Program-made: the position numbers and the translations under genes | DNA from: Pseudevernia furfuracea | Lineage: Eukaryota; Ascomycota; Lecanoromycetes; Lecanorales; Parmeliaceae | NCBI GenBank assembly: GCA_022315425.1 | Contig: JAIUPT010000033.1 | Span: 310,001-374,000 of the forward strand | DNA: 64,000 nt | Direction: 5' to 3' | Notes under the pieces: generated by a model | The model's database searches: none | What the model saw: only the letters and a program-made list of their open reading frames with translations | Told to the model about the DNA's origin: nothing | Part shown: one piece after another, positions 21,501 through 32,590 of the stretch | Layout: every line of letters begins with the position of its first letter | How positions within the stretch are numbered: the stretch's first letter is position 1

Positions 21501-24500
21501 TCAGGAAATCTGCCTTTGCACCAGCACGTATCAAGGCTTTCACAATAGCACTATTCTGGCCTTCGGCGGCATGCATCAGGGGTGTGCGTCCGCCGGAATC
21601 GGGGATCGAGAGATTTATCGGATTCTGAGTCAATGATTGTACTACAGCTTCAGAAGCACTGATAACAGCTTCATGTATTGGCGTTCTTCCATTTTCGTCG
21701 ATTTGGTTGATGTCAACATTCGCACGGGATAGGGCTTCATTCAAGAGAAAGACGTTATCGGCTTTGGCACAAGAAGACAGAAAGTTGGCGCTAATATCGC
21801 TGTCAGGGCTTTTCTGTAAAACTTTTGTCAAAAGGGTTTCGTCTTTGATCACTGAAGCGTACATTAGAGTAGAACGGTGTCGTCTATCGTACGCTTGGAC
21901 CTGGGCTCCCTCATCCAAAAGCTTCTTGGCAACAGGGCCTTTTCCCAGGCCAAGGGCCCACATCAGAGCCGTACGGCCTAAAGCATCCCTATCATCGATA
22001 TGCATCATTGGCATCCCGAGCACTCCTTCTAAGGCTGACGATATGCCTATGAACGAGACCATGTGAAGCATCTTCATGCCGTATGGATGATCTTTGCCGT
22101 ATGCATGATCTTGAAGTTTGCTGGAGAACGTTGATCTCCGTCTTCGAGAGATTGCTGTCTTGATGAACTTAAGGACCGTCTTCTCAATCTCAGGGGTCAC
22201 AGTTGACTCCTTCAGGTGAGAAAGTGCGTAACGTCCGGCATATAACGAGAACGGCGTTTTCTTCGCGATCCAGGGAAGGAGTGTTTGAGGCCAAACATTT
22301 CCACTGGTTTGCCAATATTGATGGTCTTCGAAGGCAGTCAGAGAGTCGTTGTCGTCCGACAGCGAGGACGACAACGACTCATCAATCTCGTCGTCGCTAT
22401 CTTTGTCATCCTCAACCACAGTGTATTTCTCCTCATCTCGCACCTCTACGTCCGGAGACTCTAGATCTTCAAACTCTTCGTAATCGGACAAGTCTGATGT
22501 GTCTTCATCCGTAACATCAAGAGTATTGTTCCTTTGACTATCAAGGCCATCCTGTTCCTGGATTCCTATCGTATCCGGAATCAGACAAGATAGGACACGG
22601 TTGAAACAGGTCAGGCACATGTCCGTTTGGTACTGTTGGAAGAAGCTGTCCTGCGAAAGGTATTCTTGTGCTGTCAGGTGAGCAAGTCGTAAATATGACA
22701 CTTTGCGACTCTTCGCCCTGACAACCAAACCTTGACAGTACTCTACAACGTTCTCTATAACGATTTGCGCGCCAAGATTGACTTGGCCGTTTACATTGCT
22801 AGTTGCAAAGGCCTCTTTCAGCTCGTTCTCCTCGAACGGTTTCTTTGCAAAAGTAAGCCAAGCTATGGTCCTATAAGCGAGACCTTTTTGGGGTGCTGCG
22901 AGAATATCAATCCGTTCTAGAGTGGCTGCGTAGATTTTGTTTGCATCGTGGTGTCGCTTAGATGCTGCATTTCGAATGCCACTCATGTTAACCTGCCCGC
23001 ACACGTCTTTGGTGGCATAATAAGCATGTAGAAAACTTGATGGTGTCAGAAGTAAAACAAGGTCCCGGACTAGACAAGACTTACAATCCGTGCGAATTGG
23101 TCAAAATCTCCTCTGAAAGGTTTGATGTGAATCGCTGAGCTTCGGTGGCAGTCCCGCAATAGGCTCGCACAATACGTTCAACATTCTCATTCTTCAGTCT
23201 GTCCTCCGAGAAGGCTCGAATGTCATCGGCATCAGCATGCACATGATGACTTAGCACCTGGTCATGGCTAAGTGACTCTCGGAAGTCATTTCTCGACGTT
23301 ACGAGCATCCTCGCCGGCTCCGAACGAGCGCTTTTCAACAAGCTTAATATTTCGGCCCTTGTCTTCTCACTAGCTTCGTCGAGAGCATCAAAAACAACAA
23401 GCTTAGTTGATTTCAAGCTAAGTACGGCTCGTCTCAACCCCTTGAATATCTGAGATTCGTGCTTCCGCGCAAACTTTCTATTTTCGACGAAAAGTCGGAA
23501 CATATCTTCTCTCAATTCGGAAGAATCTCTGAGAAGCTGCGTGATGATGCCAGCATACACGACAAAAGGCGTCTGTCGATCACGATTATTGTATGAGAAG
23601 TAGGTGTAGGCTAAACCATCGATTTCTTCAAAGGGCTTCTCAAAATGTTGCGATATCACGGCGCAGGCCAAGTATGTCTTACCGACGCCCGGGGATCCAT
23701 GGGCTACGAGTATTGGGGCCTCTTTTACTTTCAGCCATTCTTGAACTTTACAGACAAAAGCCGCGCCTGTTCCCGCGACACGATTGTTAGCATAGTCATC
23801 ATGCTTATCTGGCGCATCTCCTCCAATCATATCTTCAATCCATCCTTGTACCTTTTGAACCTTCTCTTCATCAGCAGCATGCCTCTGCTCGTCTGCTTGC
23901 TTCTTTTGCCACGCAGCCCTTTCGGCCTTCTCGGTCTCTTTCCCAAGGTCCCTGCAGATTCGGTCAATCCTATCAACAGCTGGTTCGAAAGCTTGAATCT
24001 CATATGGCGATCCTATTCTAATTAGAGAAACATGGAATCCCTTGCTCGAGGAATACTCACTCAATCTCAAGATCTTGCTGCAATCTCTAACAATGCATGA
24101 TGCTAGCTGGGTAAGCACGCCTTGTACGACATCTTCTGTTATATCACTGGGCTCATAGCCTATGATCGGTGTGGTACGTTGACTCAGACGATCGAGCTTT
24201 GCAGATACAATCGCTGGATCGGCACACAGGCCATGCCCAGCAATCAATGTGGCTTTAAGAACCCCGAATAATGTTGACGGGGTTCCATTCAGTCTTGAAG
24301 CCTTGGATTGAGATGTCGAAGGTCGTAGCTGATTGAACAAGCCCGCAAGGCGTAAAACGCCTTCCTTGCGAAACTTCTGGCCCAGTCCCTGTAAGAACGA
24401 GTCTAATGAGCTTTGCGACGTGTCTCTATATGCCAGAATTGTAAGTCGCCTTTCATCCTCGTCAACAAATGGAAAGATTTCCAAGACTTGTTCAAATTCG

Positions 24501-24559
24501 TCTAAATCAAGCGCAAGGCCGATGGACAGATCGACAGCTTCCAAAGTACTGAAATCCAT
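18549..24559 (-). CDS. STAND NTPase: NACHT - ankyrin repeats - DQGWS module - GH18 domain
   Basis: Exons 24559-23085, 23035-20145 and 20089-18549 join in phase across introns 23084-23036 (GTAAGT, branch CTGAC, CAAG) and 20144-20090 (GTGAGA, GGCAG) into 1968 codons. Residues 1-200 are a helical N-terminal domain of unknown type. NACHT: Walker A GSPGVGKT near 288, Walker B KLVVFDALDE near 385, followed by a winged-helix-like region. Ankyrin repeats run from about 840 to 1360 (e.g. DALGRTALMWALGLGKGPVA). Residues 1440-1560 hold a DQGWSGDS...GTYHQSYTFFD module seen at the C-termini of other fungal proteins. Residues 1600-1960 form a GH18-like barrel: RVVIYHQ, GVKVIGLLS, LDGFNLDTE (near 1736; catalytic Glu kept, the third Asp of DxxDxDxE position replaced by Asn), FIIVMTASAEALL, INWYNV, GGVAGWEY. 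No signal peptide, so likely cytosolic. Possible role: sensing of fungal or bacterial glycans. Confidence 0.85.
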
Positions 24560-25142
24560 GGTAGCTGAGCCTATAATCTTGAGCTCAATGCACCTATGAT
24601 ATGGTCAGTGACACATTGCCTCATGAGATTGCGTTATCGAGCGATTGAATATTAAATGATATTTTGGCTCGTTTTTTATGACACAAACCACGAAGCCGAC
24701 GAAGATAATTACGTAGCATTGCATGCTTACTTTACTTTACATGCCACCATGCATACTGCCAAGCCCGAAACCCCTTTACGCGCACGAATAGAGAACGCAT
24801 ACTCTAGCGGGCCTTGGCGCAAAGGAGTTGTCTTTGTATTTACAGTACTCCGTACTGCGTGTACTATGTTTGCAAACTGTCATTTCAAAAACTTGACTAT
24901 ACAATCAACCAACCCATGATTAGCCCTTAGGTACGAGACTGCACATCTTAGCTGTGGCTCTTCTCGCAGCAGCTCTCTCTAAATTTCGCGACTCTGGGTT
25001 CCTCTTCTGTATCTTACAACTAAGCACACTTTGTCCTCGTCCGTTCTCTTGCCTGGTTTGTAGAAAAAGCGCTGTATTATCATCAAAAACGACCGAGCGA
25101 GCAACATATCGAGGTCTTCAGCGATATAGCCCTTCTAGCTGC
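24560..25142. promoter_or_regulatory. divergent promoter region of STAND gene and membrane-protein gene
   Basis: 583 bp separating ATG 24559 (-) and ATG 25143 (+). AT-rich near the middle, with several CGTAC/GTACTC motifs around 24840-24870. No regulatory site can be named with confidence. Confidence 0.45.
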
Positions 25143-26822
25143 ATGGCAAATGCTACTGATATTGTTCGTCCACTTAGACAGCCCTAGGCAACCCCGGCAA
25201 TTCAGATCATGGCTAATCGGACTCGATAGATAACTTACATCGGTGTTCCACTGACAGTCCTTGGGGGTACTTTCCATGCACCGACTCATTTTGATATGGT
25301 GGAGATTATCTGACCGGTGTGCTCTTCTCCAGTCATTCCCATCCTCTACAATGCTATTCAATGCTTGCTTGTTCGATACCGTCTGCTTCGCTCTCTTCCA
25401 CCAGCTGCAAGATCATTTTTCAACCTTCATCCAAATCCTGTCGCGGGAACAGTCCTCTGCTCATTCAAAGAACCCGAATTCGAATTTGAAGACTTCCTTA
25501 TCAATCTCAGGCGTGGTCGTGCTCAGATCGACATCCAGTCTCTACTGTATGTCGAGCGCCAAGGTCTTGGCACTTCATGGATGAGGCTTATTCAAGCTGT
25601 CGGCCTGGAGTCCAAACGCAAGAAACGATTCCAGCGCATTGTTGTGGATTCAACTTTGGATGTAGACCCAGTTGCTATCCATTGTAGCTGGAGGTCTTTT
25701 GTATATCTTGCCTTGGGGTTAGGGGTAAACGCAATTGATCCCATTTTTCATGGCTTAGGTCGAGGTAAAGACGCAGTTACCGAGCAGAATTTGCACTCCA
25801 CAGCTCTCCTTTCTGAAACGGGACAACGCTTGATTGAAACTCGATGGCATGAGGGAGTGCCATATCTTGAACTTACAGAGCAATGCTCGTCTTGGTCCGT
25901 CCGCCGATCTCTCGCGCAATTTCTTCATATGATAATTGTATGCGACGGCAGACAGGAGATACTCCATTTCGTCTCTGTAGTAAATGAGACACCCAGAACA
26001 CCAAATTTGCAGATATGCGACTGCAAGGATATCGTTCTAGACCCAGTGAAGTTCAACACCCTTCGCAAAATCCACTACGCCATCATCTGGACGCTCTACT
26101 TCGAAGAGATTTTTCACCAAACCCCGTACGAAGAAATTCCTATCCCACAGTCTCTACTGTTACTCCAGTTCGAGATTACTGAAGAGCTTCACCAAACGCC
26201 CGCTGAAACGCTTCAGTTCCGTATTTCAACCATCTTTCCCGGCCAGACCACCCTGGTCGCAAACATCATGTTCGCATTGACATCGACTTGGGACTCTTCA
26301 GAACATCAAGAACTGCTCCACGGGCTAAGCGGTGGCGCACAACACGATCCTGCACTGAAAAGTCCTCGACGTCCGGGATCGAATACGATGACACAACCAA
26401 CTCGGTTCCACCCGGGCAACCAAACCCTTGACGTCGAGAAGGCGACCGGCACCCAGAACCCTGGGTCCAAAAACAACGACGGTACCGAATGCGACCTCTA
26501 CCCCGCCCTCCTCTCCTCCCCGACCTTCCAATCTCTCGCCCAAACCTACAGTCCCTCCGCCATGCCCACGACCAACGGCAACCGCGGCCCCTCCGGTACT
26601 CCCTCTGCCGCCACCATCGATATAGACGACCAGAGCAAACCCGAAGCTCTCCTCGCTCGACTCGTAATCGCGCTGTCTGCGATGCGGCGCTCGACGGCAC
26701 CGAAAGGCTGGGTCACGTCAATCGCGTCAGGGGCATTGAAGTATAAAGTCGGACCTGAGGCAGGGGAAGATATGGTGGGGAGGCTGCTGAGGTATGAAGG
26801 GGGAACGATGAGGATTGAGTGA
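25143..26822 (+). CDS. uncharacterised fungal membrane protein
   Basis: Exons 25143-25163, 25230-25266 and 25333-26822 give 515 residues. Both introns are 66 nt, with branch sites GCTAATC and TCTGAC. The joined N-terminus reads MANATDIITYIGVPLTVLG then VIPILYNAIQCLL, a hydrophobic anchor that makes sense only after splicing, and which I recognise as the start of a fungal family of unknown function (GVPLAVLGVLPILYN-type). The rest is soluble, with a Pro/Ser/Thr-rich region at about 350-450 and a short C-terminal tail. No catalytic motif is visible. It is divergent from the NACHT-ANK-GH18 gene; a functional link is possible but unproven. Confidence 0.65.
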
Positions 26823-27085
26823 CGGGGTGGTAGTGGGGTACGGTCGGTTCGTGGTGGAGTATATGGTAGGAGATTGGGGTGTATATGGTCAGGCTATATA
26901 AGAAACCGCGAAGAGCGCGCGTATGCTTTTTTTGGATGTTTATTCGTTTGCGTTTAAGATGAGTGGGAGGATGAAAGGTGAGCGTGCTCGTTCGGTCAGG
27001 GTGTCGATCACCCTGGGGGCAGATTTTTGTCTTCTTCTAACGCCAAGACTAGGATCCATGAATTGGGGCTAGCGACAACGGTGGG
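26823..27085. other. intergenic, convergent
   Basis: 3' flanks of the membrane-protein gene (+) and the BTB-like relic (-). Nothing recognised. Confidence 0.4.
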
Positions 27086-27904
27086 TTATCGTGGTCCACT
27101 GTCATAGTCGCCAACGGCCACCTCTCCCTTCCTAATCCGAATCTCCAGTTGTCTCTGGGCTTCCCTTTCCTGTCGGGCCCTTTCCTCTCCCTGCCAGATC
27201 CGATTCCTCTCCCGTCGCCTTTTCCGTTCGGCTTTCGCCCGCGATTTCGGACAGTTATCCACCATGTGGCTTCGCTCCTTGCAGTACACGCAGAAGACAC
27301 AGGTTGGCCGAAGGTGTCTATCCTTTGATTAGCTGTCAAATAAGATTCGCGAATTGAAGTACTTACCCTGGCGTCTGGCACAGGGAACAGAATTTGGGCT
27401 TAACAGCGGCAAGGTCCCTTTGCGTCCGCTTAATAATGGGTCAACTCCCAACGCTGTGACTAGATACCGAAGTCTTTGCAGCTCCTTTACGTTACCTCCT
27501 GGGTAAAGTAGTGGCTCTTTACCGACTGCATCGGCACGGCCTCGCTCCATCCACTGCACAACGAACATCACGGCGTTCTTGTCTGTAGATGTAGGCTTAG
27601 GGTTTTCTTGGGTATCAGCCGATGCGTCGTCAGTGAGTTGCGGTGCGCTGCCCGAAGGAGCAGCCAGTGCGTTGGGGGAAGAAGTCGGTGCTGGCATGGT
27701 TACAATGATGATGGATGTGCAGTGGATGTTTGCCAATTCTCGACGCCATGTCCGAGAAAAGTGCTTTGCCACGGGTCTCAGGACGGAACAGACCGGCACA
27801 TTTCTAACTTCAACCGAAACACGGTTGTTTCGGTTGCCGCGCAGCAGACTTAAAATTGTTAGCGGCGTGTATGCGTATGGGAAGGGAGAAGCTAACTTTT
27901 GCAT
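27086..27904 (-). pseudogene. BTB-like / tandem CCHC zinc-knuckle paralogue, frameshifted
   Basis: Two exons, 27904-27367 and 27317-27086, with intron 27366-27318 (GTAAGT, branch GCTAATC, GATAG). The N-terminal part (NRNNRVSVEV, RPVAKHFSRTWRREL, MFVVQWMERGRAD) aligns by eye with the BTB-like part of the intact gene at 30908-32469. Two C-x2-C-x4-H-x4-C knuckles (CSLCQTPGHLRPTC and CVYCKERSHMVDNC) appear only if the frame changes by one base near 27430-27445, so exon 1 as it stands reads out of frame into the knuckles. The intron splits the first knuckle at the same place and phase as in the paralogue. A single-base assembly error remains possible. An alternative upstream exon (MSPSSSARSK..., 28092 downwards) may belong to the gene. 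Confidence 0.7.
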
Positions 27905-30900
27905 CTATTGGGTGCTAAGCTGCGGTGGCAGTCTCACAGGGGGAAGGGGTGCAGGTAGCTAAGCTTGTGCTTGAAGAGGGATTGGAGCCAGAACGGGAGC
28001 ATTGAGGGGGCCTACAGCCGGAGAAGTCGCAGCTTTCCTGGGAAATGTACCCCGCCGAGAACGTCGGCTCTTTGAGCGTGCAGAGCTAGAAGGCGACATC
28101 TTCGGGTCAGATGTCAGTATATATGTAGAGTACTTTGAGGGATGTATGTTCTTTGATGGATATATGTTCAGGCTCACTGCCCTAAAGAATACTCATAATG
28201 CAAGGACAGGAGTATACATACCTTGTTCTTGATGATGTCTTGTGAGTTGGCAGATGATGCGTCAACGAGAAGTGTATGCAAAGATGACGAACCAATTATT
28301 TGCGAACTTGTTTGCTAGACGTGTAATCTTTTGGAACTTAAAGCAGGAGTAAAAACCAGGGGTCGAAGCCAGAATGGGATTCACTTTTAGGGGAGCACGT
28401 TTGGGGACTTTGTGAAAATGTATACCCCGAAGACATTGCGGATTTGATCGGCTTGCCTGTAGTTCCAAGTAGCTTGGTATCTAAAATCTCGACGGCTCCC
28501 TCGATAGGAGCGGCATGAGCAAATGATTCGCATCGCCTCGGCGATAACCTTCTCAGTCGGTAGGATCCATTCGGTTCCTTGATTCCAAGCCTTAATTATG
28601 TAATGATCATCATTGCGGGGTATGCGTGTTTCAATAATAGGTGGCTTAACATGTCGTGGATTGAGCCAAGGATTGCTTACGATTTCGCATCAGATGGATA
28701 GCACGAGGGCCAAGTGACTTGGTTTCTGCCTGTCGGCTTCAACATTATCAGACTGTGGATCTTTCAACTCCGTTGAGTTGCATACTCAAGCTTGGATATT
28801 CACTTTAGCGGCTTGCATGCGAGTTGAAGAATCAGCACTAAAAGAATGAAGAAGTAGATCCTCTGTTATCTTGCATGAGGAATATGCACCAAGGCCAAGT
28901 GACCTGCTTTCCACCGACCGGCAATAGCATCCTGAAAGTGGAGATTTGTCTTCCCCACGTTATTTGTTAGAGATGGATTTCGGGAAGATATGCCGCAGGG
29001 TTTGCTTGATGATGAGTTAGCTTGGCACTTCAAAAGGCCATGAGTGGACTGCCTGCGTTGATGACTGCAGGATCACGCAAATGTATTAACATGGCCACTG
29101 CTAGAGTAGAAACCCGTTCATCTAGGACTTTCCTTTCCTAGTTTAACTTAAAACAATCAAGGTACGGCTGGATTATTTGTGTTAAGCTCAGATAAGCTGC
29201 TTGGTAATGAAAATAGTAATGAAAATAGACTGGTGCAAGGAACTTGATTCCTGTTTGTGGGGATATGCTGCATTTCGAGGCAAGATGATGGTGCCGGCTT
29301 AGAGCTTCACAATCAGAGATGCGATGATGCATCACCCAGCACACTACTTTACTTTAGCGTACACTAAGGTACTGCCTAAAGTAAGTACTTTAATGCCTGC
29401 AGCCGAGCGCTTAGCTTACCTTACTCGTACCGTACCTGAGCATACCCCGTATTTCGGAGATTTATTAGCGCAAGAGGCACACTAAATTTATGCACGATGC
29501 AAGCTGTTTTAACACTGATCATACCAAGACTGAGGAGGAGAGAGTAGCCGCTATTTTGCCATCACTGCCATCACTGCGATCAATATTCGCAAGTATTTCG
29601 GCTAGGCCCTTGAAAATGTTGACGAGCCAAGGCAAGGGTGCCACCTTCCGTTTGTCATAGGCTTACGCCTCGATTTCTATCTACATCATTTGTCCAATTG
29701 GTACTTTAGTCTCTGAACTCTAAGATCGTCAAAGATTCACGGCTTTTCAGCTCTAGATTTGCCAAAGCCTCGGATTAGAGTATCCCAAATCTATGTCAAA
29801 TGATGACATTTCAAGCCTTGAATTCTTCAAACACTCACGAACCAATGAATTCATCTCCAAACAATCTGTCAACTCGTGGGCGCATTAGCTCTATCATCTC
29901 AAAGACTTGAGGGCCAAAACACAAAATATCTGCCAAAATTGGCCTCTCACACTTCGCATTTTCCAAAGACTCACAAACTAGTAGGGGTCAATCCCCAAGT
30001 GATCTGTCAGGGTGGTGGCCTCTCAGCCCCAAACCTGCTGCCGAATTATGTAGCGTCAAGCCTGCAAAAGTAACAAAGTACGCATCTTGCCCCAACCCCA
30101 CCTGCCACATTCGTTACCTCAAGAGCTCAAGTGCCGTAGGTTCACCACTGACTTCCCAAAGATAGCATGTGCATACAGCCGAATCTCACACTTGAATAAC
30201 ACATATTTTCGGCCGATCACCCATGAAAATGGCTCAACGTCGCAGGCTAATTTGCGACATCCGTGAATAGGTCACCTGGCGCGTCTCGGGCAGAGTGCGC
30301 CCGGTCTATTGACCGTGTGGACACAAAGTACCTATTCTTTACGCATGAAATCATGCAGCGTTTATCCGAAACTAGGCTTATAATCAAGAGAGGAGCAAGA
30401 GAGGGGCAAGAAACTACTGGCTGGCGGTTTCTGCCCCGATTGAAAGCGAATCGCCAGCGGCTCCGTGCACGAGCCTTCGGGTCTCGAAACCCCCTCACGT
30501 TGATGCAACGCATGCAGCGGCAATCTTTTTAGAGTAAGGCTTGCGAGTGGAGAAGACATGGATGCTTTTGGATGACGGCGTTCTGACCAAGGGATGGCGA
30601 ATCAAGTTGCCATAGCCGGTTTCTAATTCTCACGTGAAATGTGTTAAGCAGACATGTTGCCAGCAAGGCATTTTGCTATATATTCTGCCATCTTCCGCTC
30701 GTTTTCTTCTTCTTCGTCAAGATCCAAAACACTATTCGTCCAACAAACAAGTTCGCAAACAACTTTTCATCATCTCTGCATACACTTCTCGTCGACACTT
30801 CACTGCCAACTCACCATACTCTCTGCTCCATCTCTCGGCACACACTGTTCGTTGAACGATCAGATCATCTGCCAATCCACACGACTCTCTGCTTCCTTCA

Positions 30901-30907
30901 TCTCGGC
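27905..30907. other. 3-kb intergenic region between inverted paralogues
   Basis: Holds the promoters of the two BTB-like loci, which are homologous: the sequence around 28250-28320 (read on -) and 30740-30960 (+) share AACAAGTTCGCAAA, TGCATACACTTCTCGT and CATCATCTGCCAACTCACAA. The middle (28500-30600) has no convincing frame and looks like old, non-coding or decayed sequence. Confidence 0.5.
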
Positions 30908-32469
30908 ATGGACGCATCATCTGCCAACTCACAAGGCACTTCCCTTGAACCAACAAGTACAAGGTATATATATCCTGGTCCTTCTCCATACATACCAAAC
31001 TCTGTCACATACACTGACAAGTATATAGAAATATGAGCACCCAACCGGTACTCAATACCCAACCGGTACTCTCTGCCAACTCACAAGGCACTGCCCTTGA
31101 ACCATCAAAGACAAGGTATATATACCCTGGTCCTTCTCCATACATACCAAACTCTGTCACATACACTGACACATATATAGAAATATGAGCACCCAACCGG
31201 TCAATACCCAACCGGTACTCAGTACCCAACCGGTACTCAGTACACAACCGGTACTCAGCCCCAGGGCTCTCCAAGAGTTAGTTTCTTCCTTGGCAACAGT
31301 CCGCTCGCTGCTGACCTTTTCAAGGCTTCTGAAGAGAAATCACAACAACTTTGTGTCGGTCAAAGTTGGTGATGAGCTTTTCCTCCGGGTCCACAGGCCC
31401 GTGGCAAAGCGGTTTTCCCCGGTCTGGAACCGCGAGTTGACCGACGTCAACCGCGGGATAGTCACTGTGACTTTCCCTCCAGACCCACCAACCGCTCCTT
31501 TGGCCGGTCGAACCGTGCCACCCTCGAGCAAGGCGCCCACCACTCCTTTGGCCACTCGAACCATGGCAACCTCGACCGGGGCGCCCACCGCTGATGTGGC
31601 CGCTCGAACCCTGCCACCCTCGAGCGGAGCGCCCACCGCTGCTGTGGCCGGTCGAACCCTGCCACCCTCGAGCACGGCGCCCACCGCTGCTGTGGCCGGT
31701 CGAACCCTGCCACCCTCGAGCACGGCGCCCACCGCTGCTGTGGCCGCTCGAACCGTGCCACCCTCGAGCACGGCGCCCACCGCTCCTTTGGCCGCTGGAA
31801 CCGTGACAACCTCGAGTGGGGCGCCCACCGCTGCTGTGGCCGCTCGAACCGTGGCACCCTCGACCCAGGCGCCTACGGCTCCTCGAGAAGTCCCACCGCC
31901 ACCCCCCACGCCATCGAACAGAGATGGCTTGAAGTTCGTGGTCCAGTGGATGGAACACGGGGGTGCCGACCCCAAAGGCAGGAACGCGGTCCCCTACCCC
32001 AAGGGATACCGCGCGGGGCTGGAGAAGCTGTTGGCGGTGGCCAACATGCTCGAGGTGAAGGAGCTCGTGGCCCGGGTGAAACGCGACCTGGGGCAAACAC
32101 GCGCCCCCAGACCGAAGAAGTGCCCCACCTGCCGAAAAAACGAGTAAGTCAAGCTGGTCCTACAACCGACGTCTCCTCAGCTAACCGGAAGACAGGCACC
32201 CCGGGAAGGACTGCGAGCGCTGCTGGCACTGCCAGCTGGCCGGGCACCGGAAATGGGAGTGCCCCAAGATGCACCAGGACCACCTGGACTTCTTGGAACG
32301 GGAGCGGCGCCGAAAAGTGAGGGCGGCTCACGACGCAGCCCGGAAGGCAAGGCAGGACCGGGAGAGGGAGAAACGGGAAAGACGGGAGATTGGGCAGGGG
32401 CTGAGGGCTCAAGGGGCAGATGGGACACTGCCCTTATATGTCAAGCCGCAGCTCCGATTGGGGAGATAG
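30908..32469 (+). CDS. BTB-like protein with repeat linker and tandem CCHC zinc knuckles
   Basis: Exons 30908-30963, 31029-31115, 31181-32143 and 32196-32469 give 459 residues. Introns 1 and 2 (65 nt each, GTATAT...TATATAG, branch CACTGAC) are near-copies, as are the exon parts around them. The order is: N-terminal TQPVLS repeats; a BTB/POZ-like first half (about residues 75-135: FVSVKVGDELFLRVHRPVAK, then SPVWNREL); an Ala/Pro/Thr-rich linker of eight 16-residue repeats; the second BTB-like half (LKFVVQWMEHGGAD, LEKLLAVANMLEVKELV); two C-x2-C-x4-H-x4-C knuckles (CPTCRKNEHPGKDC and CWHCQLAGHRKWEC); and a basic coiled-coil tail. Zinc knuckles of this type bind nucleic acid or protein; BTB-like folds mediate oligomers. 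Function unknown; the BTB call is by eye. Confidence 0.68.
30920..31223 (+). repeat. 152-bp tandem duplication of exon plus intron
   Basis: Two copies offset by exactly 152 bp: TCTGCCAACTCACAAGGCAC at 30920 and 31072, intron at 30964 and 31116, ATGAGCACCCAACCGG at 31033 and 31185. The unit equals one 87-nt exon plus one 65-nt intron. Because the exon is 29 codons long and both borders are phase 2, splicing keeps the frame. Confidence 0.9.
31191..31260 (+). repeat. 18-bp coding repeat (TQPVLS)
   Basis: About four copies of ACCCAACCGGTACTCAGT, in frame, within exon 3 of the BTB-like gene; similar shorter runs occur in the duplicated exon at 31040-31070. Confidence 0.88.
31490..31880 (+). repeat. 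48-bp coding minisatellite, eight copies
   Basis: Eight in-frame units encoding variants of ARTLPPSSTAPTAAVA (16 residues) between the two halves of the BTB-like domain. Adjacent central copies are almost identical, so the array is recently homogenised and probably length-variable between strains. Confidence 0.92.
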
Positions 32470-32590
32470 AAGGTTTTTTGGCATCAAAGACAAAAAAACC
32501 TTTTATTGTTCCTGAAATCACCCGCTCGGGGGCAGATGGAACACTGCTTTTTTATACTAAGCCGCAGCTCCGATTGGGGAGATAGAAGTT
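32414..32590 (+). repeat. duplication of the BTB-like gene's 3' end
   Basis: The segment starting GGGCAGATGG and ending GGGGAGATAGAAG occurs at about 32414 (in the gene, including its stop) and again about 116 bp further on. The second copy differs mostly by C-to-T and G-to-A changes, the direction expected of RIP. Confidence 0.8.

Noticed and set aside
25064..25220. Coding-like frame (VEKALYYHQKRP...) upstream of the membrane-protein gene
   Set aside because: It runs over the first intron of a better model (ATG 25143 with two small exons), ends in a stop, and has no donor in the right phase.
31320..32096. Long minus-strand frames opposite the BTB-like gene
   Set aside because: Antisense shadows of the GC-rich repeat array; the plus strand has introns, knuckles and a paralogue.
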